This document shows, piece after piece, positions 9,045 to 19,260 of a DNA stretch of 64,000 bases. Numbering within the stretch: the stretch's first letter is position 1; every line of letters begins with the position of its first letter. The stretch covers positions 524,971-588,970 of the forward strand of contig NW_020653713.1 of the NCBI RefSeq assembly GCF_003589595.1, given 5' to 3'. Both the position numbers and the translations under genes were made by a program. The notes beneath the pieces were generated by a model. The model searched no databases, was not told the DNA's origin, and worked only from the letters and a program-made list of their open reading frames with translations. The DNA comes from Hyposmocoma kahamanoa. Taxonomy: Eukaryota; Arthropoda; Insecta; Lepidoptera; Cosmopterigidae.

Positions 9045-11120
9045 TTTACATGGTATCAAATAAATTGATATAACATAGCTTAAACATTAATATAGGTGTA
9101 TAATAAATATACATGTATATTATAAATGTATGTATGTGATATATAAGTACATATAGTAAATATTCTAATTGATTAGACCTCTAGCCCAAATATGATTGTG
9201 AAACTAACTGTAATATTTATAATGTCAGTAGTGAGATAGAATCAAATTACTCACAAGATCGGAACAAGTTTGCATTTATCGTTTCAGATTTACAAGGCTA
9301 TAAAACTTTCTACAACGTCGATCCTTTTAAGATTATAAAGCTGTGATTCTTAAATCACATGGCGTTGTTGCTGGATCAGAGCAGACTCATAGCAAGCAAT
9401 TATTAAATCAACCATCATCGGAAAAGTAATAAGATTTTTCTTTAGAGAAAGTGTACATTAAAATTTTTCAATTTCTACCAAATTACATTGAACCGTGTGA
9501 AAATCCGGTTCGTGGTCCTAACATCGCAATGCTAGATGAGATTCCAAATTGGTTTAGATACGTGCGCAGTGCCACCGTGGGACAACGATTTGCGTTCAAT
9601 ACTTAATAACATTTTGAAAGTTGGATTTCTCGTATATTCGGAAAGGTAGCGTCTTCACATTGTTGACAACGTGTGTGTGATGCCAGATTTGTATTGCGAT
9701 TATATTCTTCTTCTTGTCGTATCGATGCTTCTTTTATTTTTGGACTATAATGACTTTGAATAGAATGCTGTCACTTTCACTGCGCCATCTCCGACCATGC
9801 CGCATGGACAGTGTTGGTGCATCGCCGTCACATTGGGTTAGATTGGCATCCTTGAGTAATTCTAATTGATATTTTGCAATTTATTTAGAGCAACGCGTTT
9901 TTGGTTTAGTACTTTCCTTTTTGAGGGCGATATTGCTATAATTAAATAATGTGTAGTACTAGTAGTAAACTAGGCTGTATAAGTAGAAATACTAGCTGAA
10001 TGAATATAGGTTTGTGTTTGGAATTGTATTAAAAAATAAGATGAAAAAAGAAGAACGTCTTGGTTGTTCTGGAACAAGCTTCGATCAGTTGATACGTAAC
10101 AAATATCTATTCATGGAAATAGCCCAGTTTTGTCTTTTAAAAGTGCCTCACGCTCAATCCTAGCTACGACACTCGTTATAGTACTTAATGATCGAGTGTA
10201 ATTTTATTAATATTTCACGATAATATACTCCAACTTAAATAATAATACTTAATTGCCACTGAAGAGAAAACTAACCTGAAAATTACCATATAACGGTCTC
10301 CGTTCGATATACAATTGTTCAATAAGATCTCATATTGTTGTTTTTGTTCATTCTTTCCGTAAAGGAAAAGGCTTCATTTGGTTCGTAACCATACAGCCAA
10401 GTTTTGGTGAGTTTTTCCTTTTCTTTTTATTTTTAAAGGCATACGCCAAATTTTCAGTCCTTTAATTATTTTATAGGCATTAAGCCTCGTTTTCGGTGAG
10501 TAATCACATCAGATTGGGATCAAGTCAGGGTATAAGGTTTCATTGTTAGTTACAACAAGTAAAAGTCATAGATATCAAACTTAGTAAGGAAAAGAACAAC
10601 ATCAAAAAAGCCTATATGGGTTTCCGAAGAAAATGTAGAGTTACACAAAAATTGACAATGGTAGTTGTAAACTAACATAAACATAATTTTTGAAAGAAGA
10701 AATTGTATAATGGATTCCAAGATCACCGTTCAATTTTTTTCTAGAAAAGCCATTATTATGTTCTAACACTTTGTACTCTATTCAACAAAAAAATCGTCTA
10801 AATGCGAATGATCGACGCGATTACGTCATTTGTCGATGGAGTTTATAAATTGGTTATAAAGGGGCATAATGCAGTAGCCGCGAACAGAGCCAATATCTGA
10901 CCGAGAATTCTGCACTGTCATCTGTAATAGAGTGCATTAGAACCGATGACAGCATTCCTATAGAAATTGGCTAACGTTCCTCTAGGGTTGGGTTCTATAA
11001 TACCAAAGAAATGTTTTAATAGAATTTTTAGTAGTTTTTTCAGTTTTTTCAATGTTATAGGTTATTACATCATGTAAATGTATATAACACAAAAAAATTC
11101 TCAAGTTCTAAAACACGTTC
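9045..11120. other. No gene recognised; one weak promoter-like cluster
   Basis: Mostly unrecognised. The stretch at 10815-10890 groups a bZIP-type 'ATTACGTCAT', 'TATAAAGGGGC', and a GC-richer segment about 30 bp further on, an arrangement resembling a TATA promoter. No ORF or splice signal downstream supports it. The text 'GGTTCGTGGTCCTAA' near 9508 resembles part of the inverted arm of the fold-back element at 58.6 kb, suggesting an old relative. Confidence 0.25.
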
Positions 11121-12099
11121 AGTTTTGATGTACTATGAAAAATGTAATGCAAAATCAAAACGTACTACCATTAACTTCTTTCCTTGGGAGAAATTAGTTT
11201 TGGTTGAATTTCTGTTTAAATGTGTCAGTTCGTTATTTTTGTAGCTACGTAATTTTCTAACTTTGCAAATTTCCAGCATCGTAACTTTTATAGCAAAAAA
11301 AAAGTTGTTGGTAACCCTATTTGTAATAAACGATAGTCCATCCCGGGTGCGAGTGTTGCGTTGCGTAAATGACATTCCGTTGAGTTTTTTGGTGCGAGCG
11401 GAACGGATCGTGGTATTCCCATCTGGAGCATTCCACTTAATGGAGGCTGCTCGGTTCATGCTCGGTTACCACGCTTCCGGTATGTACCAAGATATTTTCG
11501 GTGTGAAATCAACGGCATTGTAGTGGTTTTTTTGGGAATCGTTGACCCTTTGGTGAGAACACTCCGTCAGGGTGCGATCTTGTTACTGCAAGCTGCAATC
11601 TGTTTTAACCTGTCTTCCGAAGACACACTAAAATATATGTATAATCCGTTGATATTGAAAAGGTAATAATTTACGAATGAAATATCCTAATAATTTACAA
11701 TCTTTGGAGATAATACGAGCTACACGGAAATTGTGAAACATACTCGCTAATATGTTGCAATTTCTTATCCATTGACATTCAAATTTATATTCTAAAATAT
11801 TTATTTCGAAAGTAAACAAATTACACTTGAAATCGCTACTACTATTACTCATTCCTGAAGCAAATTTTCCAGAGAAGAATTAGTACGAAACTTCAGGGGT
11901 TACTCTTTGTAAATAGACATTTGTTCATTTCAAATTCAAATTCATATATATTTATTCGTCAACATAGGTTACAATAGATACTTTGAAATAATTGGTGATA
12001 AATAAACTTATGGTGACCCTCTATGCGGCGCATCAAGGCATACGAAGTAAATAAGTAAATGAGTATAAGGAACATAAGAATTATATACAATTTATAAAG

Positions 12100-12850
12100 T
12101 TCTTAACTAATATTAGTATGTCTGACACCACTTATTATATTCATTACGTTGTCAATATACAAATTAATGTTATGATTCTACAAACTAAAAATATTTTGAT
12201 TAAAATAATAATTAAAAATATCAAATTACTTATTAGGATACAAATACTCATCAATAGAGTAAAATGTTTCATTAACAAGGTATTCAAATTAATTTCTTTT
12301 AAATATAACAATATCCTTAATGTTCCTTATGTCAGATGGTAATTTATTATAAATCTTGGCACTCATTACAATAATACTGTTACATATAAGGGCAGATCTG
12401 CTACCTACGCTGTCAAGTTTATCAATCCTGCGGGCACTCTTAACATACTTAAAGAATTTTGTATTGTCTCTGATGAAAACTGCGATGTTAAATACATAAA
12501 GAGATGTTTACGTTAGTAATCTATGTTTCTTAAAAAGGCCTACAGCTGTCTGTTCGTTTTAAACCACACATTGCTCTAATATTTTTTTTTTTGCGCTAGG
12601 AACACTCTCTTCACATTTATTGCATTACCCCAGAAAATTACTCCGTAACGCAATCTTGAAGCTATGAAACAGTGATATGCTGTTAGGACCACCTCAAGGC
12701 TTGCTTTCTTCCTTAACATAAATAGCGCGTATGATAACTGATTTATCTTTTTTACATGTAAATTCCATTTGGGATTGCCATTTCATTTTACTGTCTATAA
12801 ACAAGCCTAGAAATTTAGTATTAGTAGTCATGTCAATGTTATTATTATTA
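12100..12850 (-). pseudogene. LINE ORF2 C-terminal domain, frameshifted
   Basis: Continues the reverse transcriptase across several frame changes. Readable pieces include 'INQLSYALFMLRKKASLEVV', 'LRYGVIFWGNA' (a conserved CR1-group motif, coded near 12640), 'LYVFNIAVFIRDN', and 'IYNKLPSDIRNIKDI' near the end. Short microsatellite-like ATT runs lie at 12841-12855. A plus-strand ORF at 12118-12342 is only the antisense of this. Confidence 0.7.
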
Positions 12851-13942
12851 TTATATGTCAAAATTTTTATTAGTAAATGGATTTAAGGCGTAGTTTGTTA
12901 GTTGAAAGTTCGTAATTTTAGTCTTCCTAAGGTTTATATTTAAGTTGTTATTATTAAGCCACTCTACTACCTCTTTAAGACTGTCAAGTATTTTGGATTT
13001 GTCTTCGTACAGTATAGTACAATCATCTGCTAATAGTCCCATCGGATAAGGTGTGGATTTTGTTATGTCATTAATATAAATTAAAAATAGGAGTGGCCCC
13101 AGGATACTTCCTTGAGGGACACCATGAATAAGCGAATTTGATCTGGATGTATACATCTGGATGTGTAAAGTATATATACTTTTTCGGTTTTTTGTTTTTT
13201 TGCAGATTCTGTTTATTTTTGTTAATTGAATTCTGTCACTATGATGGGACTTTAATACAGACAATGTGCTACCTCGAACGCCGTAACTCTCCAGTTTTTC
13301 TAAAAGTATTCTATGATTAACAAAATCAAAAGCCTTCGTCATGTCTAAAAACATTGCGAAGACTTCCCGTTTTTTATCCATTCCTGAATATACCCTACTC
13401 AAAAACTCGTAAATCGCTACATCTATTGATTTTCCTTTTTGGAATCCTTTTTGTTCGTTTGAAAATATGTTTTTAGTTTCAAAACTATCGTACAGGTTAT
13501 TGTATATGACTTTTTCAAAAATCTTTGAGAGTACTGGTATTAAAGCCACTGGTCTGTAATTTTTTAAGTCTCTTCTATCATCTTTTTTATATATGGGTTT
13601 AATTATTGTAGTTTTTAGTGCGATAGGATAAACACCTTGTTCAAAGCAAATATTTGCGATGTAACTTAAAATTGGGGATATAGTTGAACATGTACTTTTG
13701 AGAACCTTAATGTTTATGTCATTATAGCCCGTGCTTTTTGTGTTTTTAAGATTATTAATTATCTGTGCAATAGATTTAGGATTAGTTGGCTTCATAAAAA
13801 AAGAAGAAGGACTGTTGTATTTACAAGTAGATTTGAAGTTAGGATTTTTATTTTGTTTAAATGTTGTAATGTTAATATAGTAGTCGTTAAAAAGTTGAGC
13901 AATCTTTGAACGATTAGTAACACGTTTATACACAAGTTCTGT
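12851..13942 (-). pseudogene. LINE reverse transcriptase domain
   Basis: About 360 codons without a stop. Visible motifs, numbered from 13933: 'TGYNDINIKVLK' (68-79), 'IKPIYKKDD' and 'NYRPVALIPVLSKIFEKVIY' (111-144), 'LDMTKAFDFVNH' (196-207, first catalytic Asp), 'GVPQGSILGPLLFLIYIND' (271-289), and 'LADD' (301-304) replacing the usual Y/FADD. 'NLNINLRKTK' (330-339) follows. It would copy element RNA at nicked DNA. No native start exists because the frame joins the upstream linker. This is the longest coding-like segment in the window, relatively young compared with other relics here. Confidence 0.93.
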
Positions 13943-13945
13943 GAT

Positions 13946-14290
13946 TTATTCCTTAGGGGTAATTTTTTTATGTTTATTTATAATCTGCCATGTAGCCTTT
14001 GATTTGCTACTTGACTTATAAATGTGATGATTATTTTGAGCAATTTGAGTTAAATTGATTATTTTGTTGTATCTTTTAACAAAATCTCTGAAATTTTCTT
14101 TATCTACTGATTTTTTAGATATTCTATATTTCCACAGCAAGGATCGTTTTCTTGTACTACATTTTATGATACCCTTAGATAACCATTTCGGCCTCAGTAT
14201 TGTAGATCTCTTCAGTCTGATAACTGGAAAGCAGAAGTCGTATATCAGTTTATTTAAATCGTAAAATGCTTTAAATCCTTCATCAGCATT
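13946..14290 (-). pseudogene. LINE ORF2 linker between endonuclease and reverse transcriptase
   Basis: An open frame reading 'DEGFKAFYDLNKLIYD', 'RPKWLSKGIIKCS', 'KRSLLWKYRISKK' and 'SSSKSKATWQIINKHKK'. Conserved 'Pw-t-gi--s---k--L--k' followed by 'k--W-ii' is characteristic of the linker in CR1 and Jockey ORF2. It ends in a TAA at 13945-13943 and then continues in the same frame as the reverse transcriptase, so a single nonsense mutation separates them. Confidence 0.75.
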
Positions 14291-14317
14291 ATATTTGGAT
14301 ACACTTTATAAAAAAAA

Positions 14318-14667
14318 AGCATTGGATATATTCAACAAATTTTTTCAAATTTTCCTTCGAGTAGCCACGTTCAAAAAAATACCAATATTTGAACCTACAT
14401 GATTTTTCTACATGACAAGTCATAATTTGTGCTTTGTGGTCAGATAGACCTAACTCTATTACTTCAGCTTTACCCTTACGAATGTTGTGTATAATATTGT
14501 CGATGCACGTAACACTGTCTGGCCTTGTAATTTCTATAAAACCATACTTCATATTGTAACGTTGCACTAATGTTTCAAATTCTTGCGTCAATTTATTACT
14601 TCTAGTGAATCTGTCAATATTAAAGCCACCGCAAATGACAATGCGTCCTCTACGGTAGATCCCTCAA
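14318..14667 (-). pseudogene. LINE endonuclease (APE-type), C-terminal half
   Basis: One frame reads 'GRIVICGGFNIDRF' (equivalent of the 'GDFN' motif, with G for the usual D), 'QRYNMKYGFIEITRPDS', 'CIDNIIHN' and 'LGLSDHKAQI' (the 'SDH' motif with the catalytic His). These are the late motifs of AP-endonuclease-like LINE domains. The frame breaks at the A-run at about 14310-14317 before the linker. The N-terminal half (the 'N' and 'E' catalytic motifs) is absent, removed by the deletion that joined ORF1 to this point around 14667. Confidence 0.75.
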
Positions 14668-14876
14668 TATCTTCGAACAATTCATCATCAGAGATTAGAG
14701 AGTCAAAAGAGTTAGAAGTATTTATATTAATTATCTCCCTTTTTTTCCTATATGTTATGTTCTCTGTTATCTTTCGATTTGGTGGCAGTGGAGTCGATGT
14801 AGTCTCCATTTTAGCCGAAGAAATAGGTGTATCAATTATCTGCTGGGTTTGTTCTAGCGTTGTATCTCCTGCTGTG

Positions 14877-15161
14877 TTAGAACTTAGCGCAAGAAGCGGG
14901 GACGACGATGTGGTTAACTTTTTTTGCTTGTTGTAATTTGAATACAGATGTTTCACTATTTATTGATATTGTTAGTTTTTTCTGTGGGTTTGATGAGCAT
15001 ATATCACATTTCCAATTAGCTTTGCTACTTGGTTTCATAATATTATAAAACCTTTTTATTGAAACACTAGTGTAGTTCACATGAAAGCTATTAAAACATG
15101 TCCCACAGTTGAGAAATTCTATGTTATCAATTTTTGTTTTACATTTATAGCATTTTTCCAT
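14877..15161 (-). pseudogene. LINE ORF1 N-terminus with PHD-type zinc finger
   Basis: A 94-codon frame with real ATG start. Cysteine and histidine spacing 'CYKCK...FLNCGTCFNSFHVNY...NWKCDIC' (residues 4 to about 56) matches a PHD finger, the hallmark of ORF1 in CR1-type LINEs. After residue ~60 the frame departs from the following one (14956-14588), which is rich in Ser, Thr and Asn as ORF1 linkers often are. A frameshift near 14900-14950 explains the change. In an intact element ORF1 binds element RNA with ORF2; here it is broken. Confidence 0.7.
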
Positions 15162-15239
15162 TATATTTGTAGTATAAATATCTCTTTAATAAAATCGCCA
15201 AAAAATAAAAAAGAAGAAAAAATAGAGAATAAAGGAAAT

Positions 15240-15318
15240 TATTTTGAAATCGTAGGTTTGAACCTAGTTCGTCAACTTGGCGCTCATGAGTTACACCGCT
15301 CGACCACTAAGCAGGTGA
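15240..15318 (-). repeat. tRNA-like SINE head, single copy
   Basis: On the minus strand this reads box A-like 'TTAGTGGTCGAGCGG' and box B 'AGGTTCAAACC' about 45 nt apart, the spacing of a type 2 pol III promoter in tRNA-derived repeats. No body shared with the other families was recognised, so family assignment is open. Confidence 0.45.
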
Positions 15319-15598
15319 CTCTTATGCCGAAATAGTGAGACGGCATCATCACTGTATTTTCTTTTTTTTGTAATTCGTGGATATCGATCAACTGTGTGAA
15401 TCAATTATGTAGCAACATACACGTCACAGTTCAATTCAAAACAAAAGCTTGATGTTCGTTATTTGTAAACATTTAAAATTAAGCACTGTTCAACATAATT
15501 CAATTGACAAATTAAATTATGTTTTTGTTATACCACTTCACTTATCCATATTATGATGTGATATTGGTATACTTCTTACATTAAAGAATATTTCTTTG

Positions 15599-15710
15599 CA
15601 AAAATATTCAAAAGTTAGTTAGTTAGTTAGTGTGAATAGTAACTTTTGCATTAGTTAGTTAATGCAAAAGTTACTATTCACAAAATTTTTGGTCCTCTAT
15701 TTGAATATTG
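15599..15710. repeat. Perfect 23-bp hairpin inside a longer inverted repeat
   Basis: Arms 15631-15653 ('TGTGAATAGTAACTTTTGCA' plus TTA) and 15660-15682 are exact reverse complements with a 6-nt loop GTTAGT. Outside lie (GTTA)n-like repeats on the left and a second inverted pair, 'AATATTCAAA' (about 15602-15611) with 'TTTGAATATT' (about 15700-15709). It sits between the LINE 5' end and a second LINE tail. Could be a fold-back transposon remnant or a small hairpin RNA source. Confidence 0.85.
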
Positions 15711-15902
15711 TTATATCCTTTGGAATACAACTTGAAAATTGTCACAAACAAAAACATTCAATATCTATTAGGGTTGATTCAAATTTCCGCACTTTGATGT
15801 TTATATTATTACTTTTAAAACTTAAATTAATATAGAGCCGATGTTTACGTTAATGCGTTCCGGTTTTTTTACTTATTATTAGATTTACTATACTAATTTC
15901 AA

Positions 15903-16070
15903 ATGAATGAATGAATGAATGAAATATTCTTTATTGCACATAAAATTACAATTAAAATACAATACAATAGCTTAAGTATAATAGTAGTAGTAAGTCAATG
16001 TGCAACAGGCGGCCTTATTGCTATGTAGCAATTTCTTCCAGGCAACCTTAGGATAGACATTTCGGATATG
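15903..16070 (-). mobile_element. LINE 3' tail with GAAT-type repeat
   Basis: On the minus strand: 'GGTTGCCTGGAAGAAATTGC', 'TAGCAATAAGGCCGCCTGTT', an AT-rich stretch, 'TATGTGCAATAAAG' and a (TTCA)n run (15920-15903). I recognise this as a common lepidopteran LINE 3' end, often seen in transcripts, whose 'AATAAA'-like stretch precedes a short tandem repeat. No coding part of the element is attached, so this is a strongly 5'-truncated insertion. Confidence 0.75.
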
Positions 16071-16288
16071 CAAAAGGGGTGCAACCAAAGAATATCATCA
16101 TAATATCATCATTCAAATATCAAGATTGATACATAATTACCGTGATCATTTCGTCATTATTGTCATTGCCCCTTTAGTGAGTTGGGGACTTAGTAAAGAG
16201 CGACAGTCCGGAACAATCAGTTCATTTTTATCCCTTGTAGAATATTACTCATCACATTTAAAGAATAATTATTGATCAAACATTTCAC

Positions 16289-16490
16289 ACTCATAGCCCC
16301 GCACTAGGGAAGGCCTGGTGTCGCGGGTGCCATGGACACACACATAGAACACCACAAACCCAAATCCAAACTCGCGAAAGAAATAAATGTAGATTATACA
16401 AACATTTCAACCGGCCGGTGAATCGAACCCGGAACCTCTGCGTGGCAGACCAGCATGGGAACCGTCCGGCCACAGAGGCAGTTGAACTCA
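16289..16490 (-). repeat. SINE family B, copy 1
   Basis: On the minus strand the head reads 'TGGCCGGACGGTTCCCATGC' and 'GGTTCCGGGTTCGATTCACC' (boxes A and B), followed by a body with 'TTTCTTTCGCGAGTTTGGAT' and an end 'CGGGGCTATGAGTGT'. The same head and end are shared at 18485-18680 and 31958-32140. It starts as a tRNA-derived pol III unit and is likely LINE-mobilised. Confidence 0.8.
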
Positions 16491-16544
16491 TATTTACGTA
16501 AATATTTCATTTTTGTAATGTTCTGTGGCGCTGCTAGTGTGAAA

Positions 16545-16835
16545 ATGCAGCAGTAGAGCTCCTTGTGAAAGAGTTCGTCCAAGGAAGTACTGCCACCTTA
16601 CCTATTTCTGCCGCCAAGCAGTAATGTGAGCATTACTGCGTTCCGGTTTTGAAGGGTAATCACAGGCACATGGGACTTGTCAACTTATGCCTCAGAGTGG
16701 GCGCAGTGGCAATGCCCTTTAGATTTTTGCGATTTAAAGGTCTGAATGGTACCGCAACGTTTATGGACAGGCGTGTCGCTTACCAACAGGCGCACGACTT
16801 GTTCGTCCCATCACTTACGTCTATATCATAAAGTA
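16545..16835 (+). repeat. Family A repeat, copy 2 (long)
   Basis: Contains the full order: 'GCAGCAGTAGAGCTCCTTGT', 'GAAAGAGTTCGTCC', 'GGAAGTACTGCCACCTTACC', 'TTTCTGCCGCCAAGCAGTAA', a hairpin 'CAGTAATG-TGAG-CATTACTG', 'TTCCGGTTTTGAAGGG', and 'GGACAGGCGTGTCGCTTACC', ending at 'CCCATCACTTA' and a short A-rich stretch. Its two plus-strand ORFs are not meaningful because the frame is not kept among copies. Confidence 0.88.
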
Positions 16836-16839
16836 AATG

Positions 16840-18480
16840 TTAATTTATATAATAACACATTTAAACCCATCGGACATAAGTACTTAGTAAACAGGGTATT
16901 GAATGTTGAATGCAAACTTTTAAAGGGATTGTTTGGTGTCGTAAATAGAATGTTAATTGGTAAACGAAGCTTTCTTACATTTCATTCGTTAAGAAAATGT
17001 ATTTTCAATCCTGTTGCAATAATCTTTTTAAAGCATGGCGTTCAAGTACCTAACATACTGTGTACCTTTTCATTGCCGCCGCGGCGTTCATTAAACGAGT
17101 AAATACCTACTTATAACAAATGTATTCGATATTTATACTTACTAGTATATAACGCCACTGAAGAATTTTCCTAAAAGAAGGCCTTCTGTCCAAACCCACG
17201 CCGGCGTCGCGTCCTCGTACACCAACCTTGCAGTTTGACGTCAGCGTTTAAGAAAAGAGTTGAATTTGGAAGATCTCGAGTCACGATCAAATGTTACCGA
17301 AATGTTGCGCCCGCGCTACCGTCGCTGCCACCGTGGGAAGCTTATCTTCTGCTACCATTTCAGGGCAATTAATCCACCAACCAGTTTGCTTTTATCCGCC
17401 GTCGACACATCGTGTAAATTACTCAGCTTGACTTTGCGACCCCAAGACCAGTTCAGAAATTCACATGAAAACATTTTCAAATTGAACGGGCTCTAAATAC
17501 GCAAACATGCATTACGTCTTTATTGAGTAACTTCTCGTGTACAGCTCTCCAAAAAGCAAGTAATGTATTTTCCACTTCGAACAAAAGTCGGAATTTTGGA
17601 AAGACGATATTCTTTGAACTGAGGTTGCAAGTGTATGAATCACTGTATTACTCGGAAGTGATGTTGTTCGCCAATATTCAAATGTTCCACGTCTTTATGG
17701 GGTATTAATGCTCATGTTTAACGGTTGTTGTGGTTAAGTCTGAGCCTTATTACCTTAATTGGCCAGCTTAGAAGGATTTTATTAATTTTACGGAGAGCCG
17801 TTTCGCTTTATTTGCTTTAGAGTTTAAAGTTAAAGTTTTGTGTTTCTCTCTAAGTCTACATCTAGTACAAGTGATGTGGTTCTAGTAATAGAAACTCATT
17901 AGTTTAGTTGGATCGAGCGGCTGCTTTTGGTGTTGGTTTATCAGTTACAATAAAGTACCGTCGGTTTATCAATTGGCATGCTAATTATTAACTCATTACA
18001 AAGTTTTAACTGAAGTAGAACGTTTGTTTGTGCTTGCGTCTGCCTTTGCTTTAAATATTTAATTGTTGCTCCGATAAGCATCAATCACGTGGCAGAGTCA
18101 TCGACCGCACAGTTTCATCTTTTAACGCCACATTTTGACGGTTAAAAGAGTTTCGGCACGGATTCGAAATTCAATCCGATTTTGAACGATTCGTTGCGCC
18201 ATTTTTGTGCTCCTTCACTCGCCGCTCTATCGACTTTGTCGGTTTTGACGACACTCCGTTTTTTAAATCGGCTATTCCGTTACGGGATTTAAATACTCAT
18301 GAATTTAATAAAAAGTCCAGTTAGGTGCAATACCCGTCCAATTAATTTAAACTGGGAAATAATTTCACTCCATTATTTTTATTACAGCTACTACTCAGCA
18401 TATACTCAGTTTTTCTTTCCTTACCTACCGATTGGAATATTATGTACATTATTGAATATTATGTTCGTATTACATAACAT
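16840..18480. other. No gene recognised
   Basis: Unrecognised sequence of ordinary composition. A perfect CRE-type octamer TGACGTCA is at 17236-17243, in a locally GC-richer stretch (17190-17350). Nothing else supports a promoter there. Confidence 0.35.
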
Positions 18481-18484
18481 AAAC

Positions 18485-18680
18485 TTGTGGCAGAACGGTC
18501 ACGATGCTGGTCTGCCACGCAGAGGTTCCGGATTCGATTCCCGGGCTGGGGGAAATATTTGCATCGCCACTCAGTTATTTCTCTCGAGAGTTTGGATGTA
18601 ATTTTTGGTTGTCTATTTGTGTGTCCATGGCACCTGAGATATAGGGTTTCCCAGTGCATCGGCTATGAGTATTTGCGTTA
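18485..18680 (+). repeat. SINE family B, copy 2
   Basis: The head 'TGTGGCAGAACGGTCACGAT', 'TGCCACGCAGAGGTTCCGGA' and box B 'GATTCGATTCCCGGG' are followed by the family body, ending at 'CATCGGCTATGAGT'. Boxes A and B are 50 nt apart. Related by eye to 16289-16490 and 31958-32140. Confidence 0.8.
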
Positions 18681-18847
18681 TTTATTTCTTATTCGAAATA
18701 GCTTTTCTGCTAAGAATTCATAAAAATGTTAATTTCTTGATTGTTTCGTTCTTACGATGCTATTTTAAGTTGTACAGCGGTCTCGGTCGATGACTCTCGT
18801 CATATTTGCGACCAACAGCAATATATGCGTTAGTTACATTAACATAG

Positions 18848-19132
18848 TTTTTTATGGCACCAAATGACAGGACGAACAAGTGGTGCGCTTGGTATTTAGC
18901 GACACGCCTGACCATAGCGGTTACAGTGCCACTCACAGCTTTAAATCGCAAAGATACGAGGGCCACTGCCACTGCACCTGTCCCCCTGAGATATAACTTG
19001 ATAAGTCCTAACCCCTACTCTTCAAAACCGAAATACAGTAATGGTCACGTTGCTGCTTGGCGGCAGAAATAGGTAAGGTGCCAGTACTTCCCTGGAACAA
19101 CTTCACAAGGAGCTCTTCTGCTACTGAAGGAT
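18848..19132 (-). repeat. Family A repeat, copy 3 (long)
   Basis: Minus-strand copy running from a short T-run (the A tail) through 'GGCACCAAATGACAGGACGA', 'CGCTTGGTATTTAGCGACAC', 'ACAGTGCCACTCACAGCTTT' and 'AAAACCGAAATACAGTAATG' to 'ACAAGGAGCTCTTCTGCTAC' at its 5' end. The order is the exact inverse of copy 2. Confidence 0.87.
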
Positions 19133-19184
19133 TGGCAATAATATTTGTTTACAGGGCGAACTAATTTATTTGTACTCATAGGCT

Positions 19185-19260
19185 CATAAATAGCAATGAT
19201 GGAGCGATTGCTTCTCGATTGAGAGATCGAAGATTCGAATCCCCATGGCGAAAAGTTTTT
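19185..19260 (+). repeat. SINE family C head fragment
   Basis: 'TGGAGCGATTGCTTCTCGAT', 'TGAGAGATCGAAGATTCGAA' and 'TCCCCATGGCG' match the head of the commonest SINE here (family C), with boxes A and B. The body is missing. A body-like piece of the same family lies at about 19640-19705 ('GGCTATGGCCTAAAGC', 'GGCGGAGACCTA'). Confidence 0.65.

Larger units (their letters stand above)
11925..15165 (-). mobile_element. CR1/Daphne-like non-LTR retrotransposon, internally deleted
   Basis: Reading the minus strand from 15161, the order is a PHD-type zinc finger ORF1 start, a junction, the C-terminal half of an APE-type endonuclease, a linker, a reverse transcriptase, a C-terminal domain, and a 3' UTR ending in the short direct repeat 'AATTTGAATTTGAA' (about 11945-11926). 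PHD-bearing ORF1, APE endonuclease and a microsatellite-like 3' end rather than poly(A) are typical of the CR1 group. Roughly the ORF1 C-terminus and endonuclease N-terminus are missing. Several frameshifts and a nonsense codon leave it non-autonomous. The 5' end is near ORF1, so it was not simply 5' truncated. Confidence 0.85.

Noticed and set aside
11133..11523. 108- and 86-codon ORFs on opposite strands
   Set aside because: No motif, mutual shadows, no splice or repeat context.
12118..12342. 74-codon plus-strand ORF
   Set aside because: Antisense of the LINE ORF2 C-terminus in very AT-rich DNA.
14583..14936. 117-codon plus-strand ORF
   Set aside because: Exact antisense of the LINE ORF1/endonuclease relic; hydrophobic product is a shadow.
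17236..17243. CRE octamer as a real promoter
   Set aside because: A single 8-mer without TATA, initiator, ORF or splice support is expected by chance.
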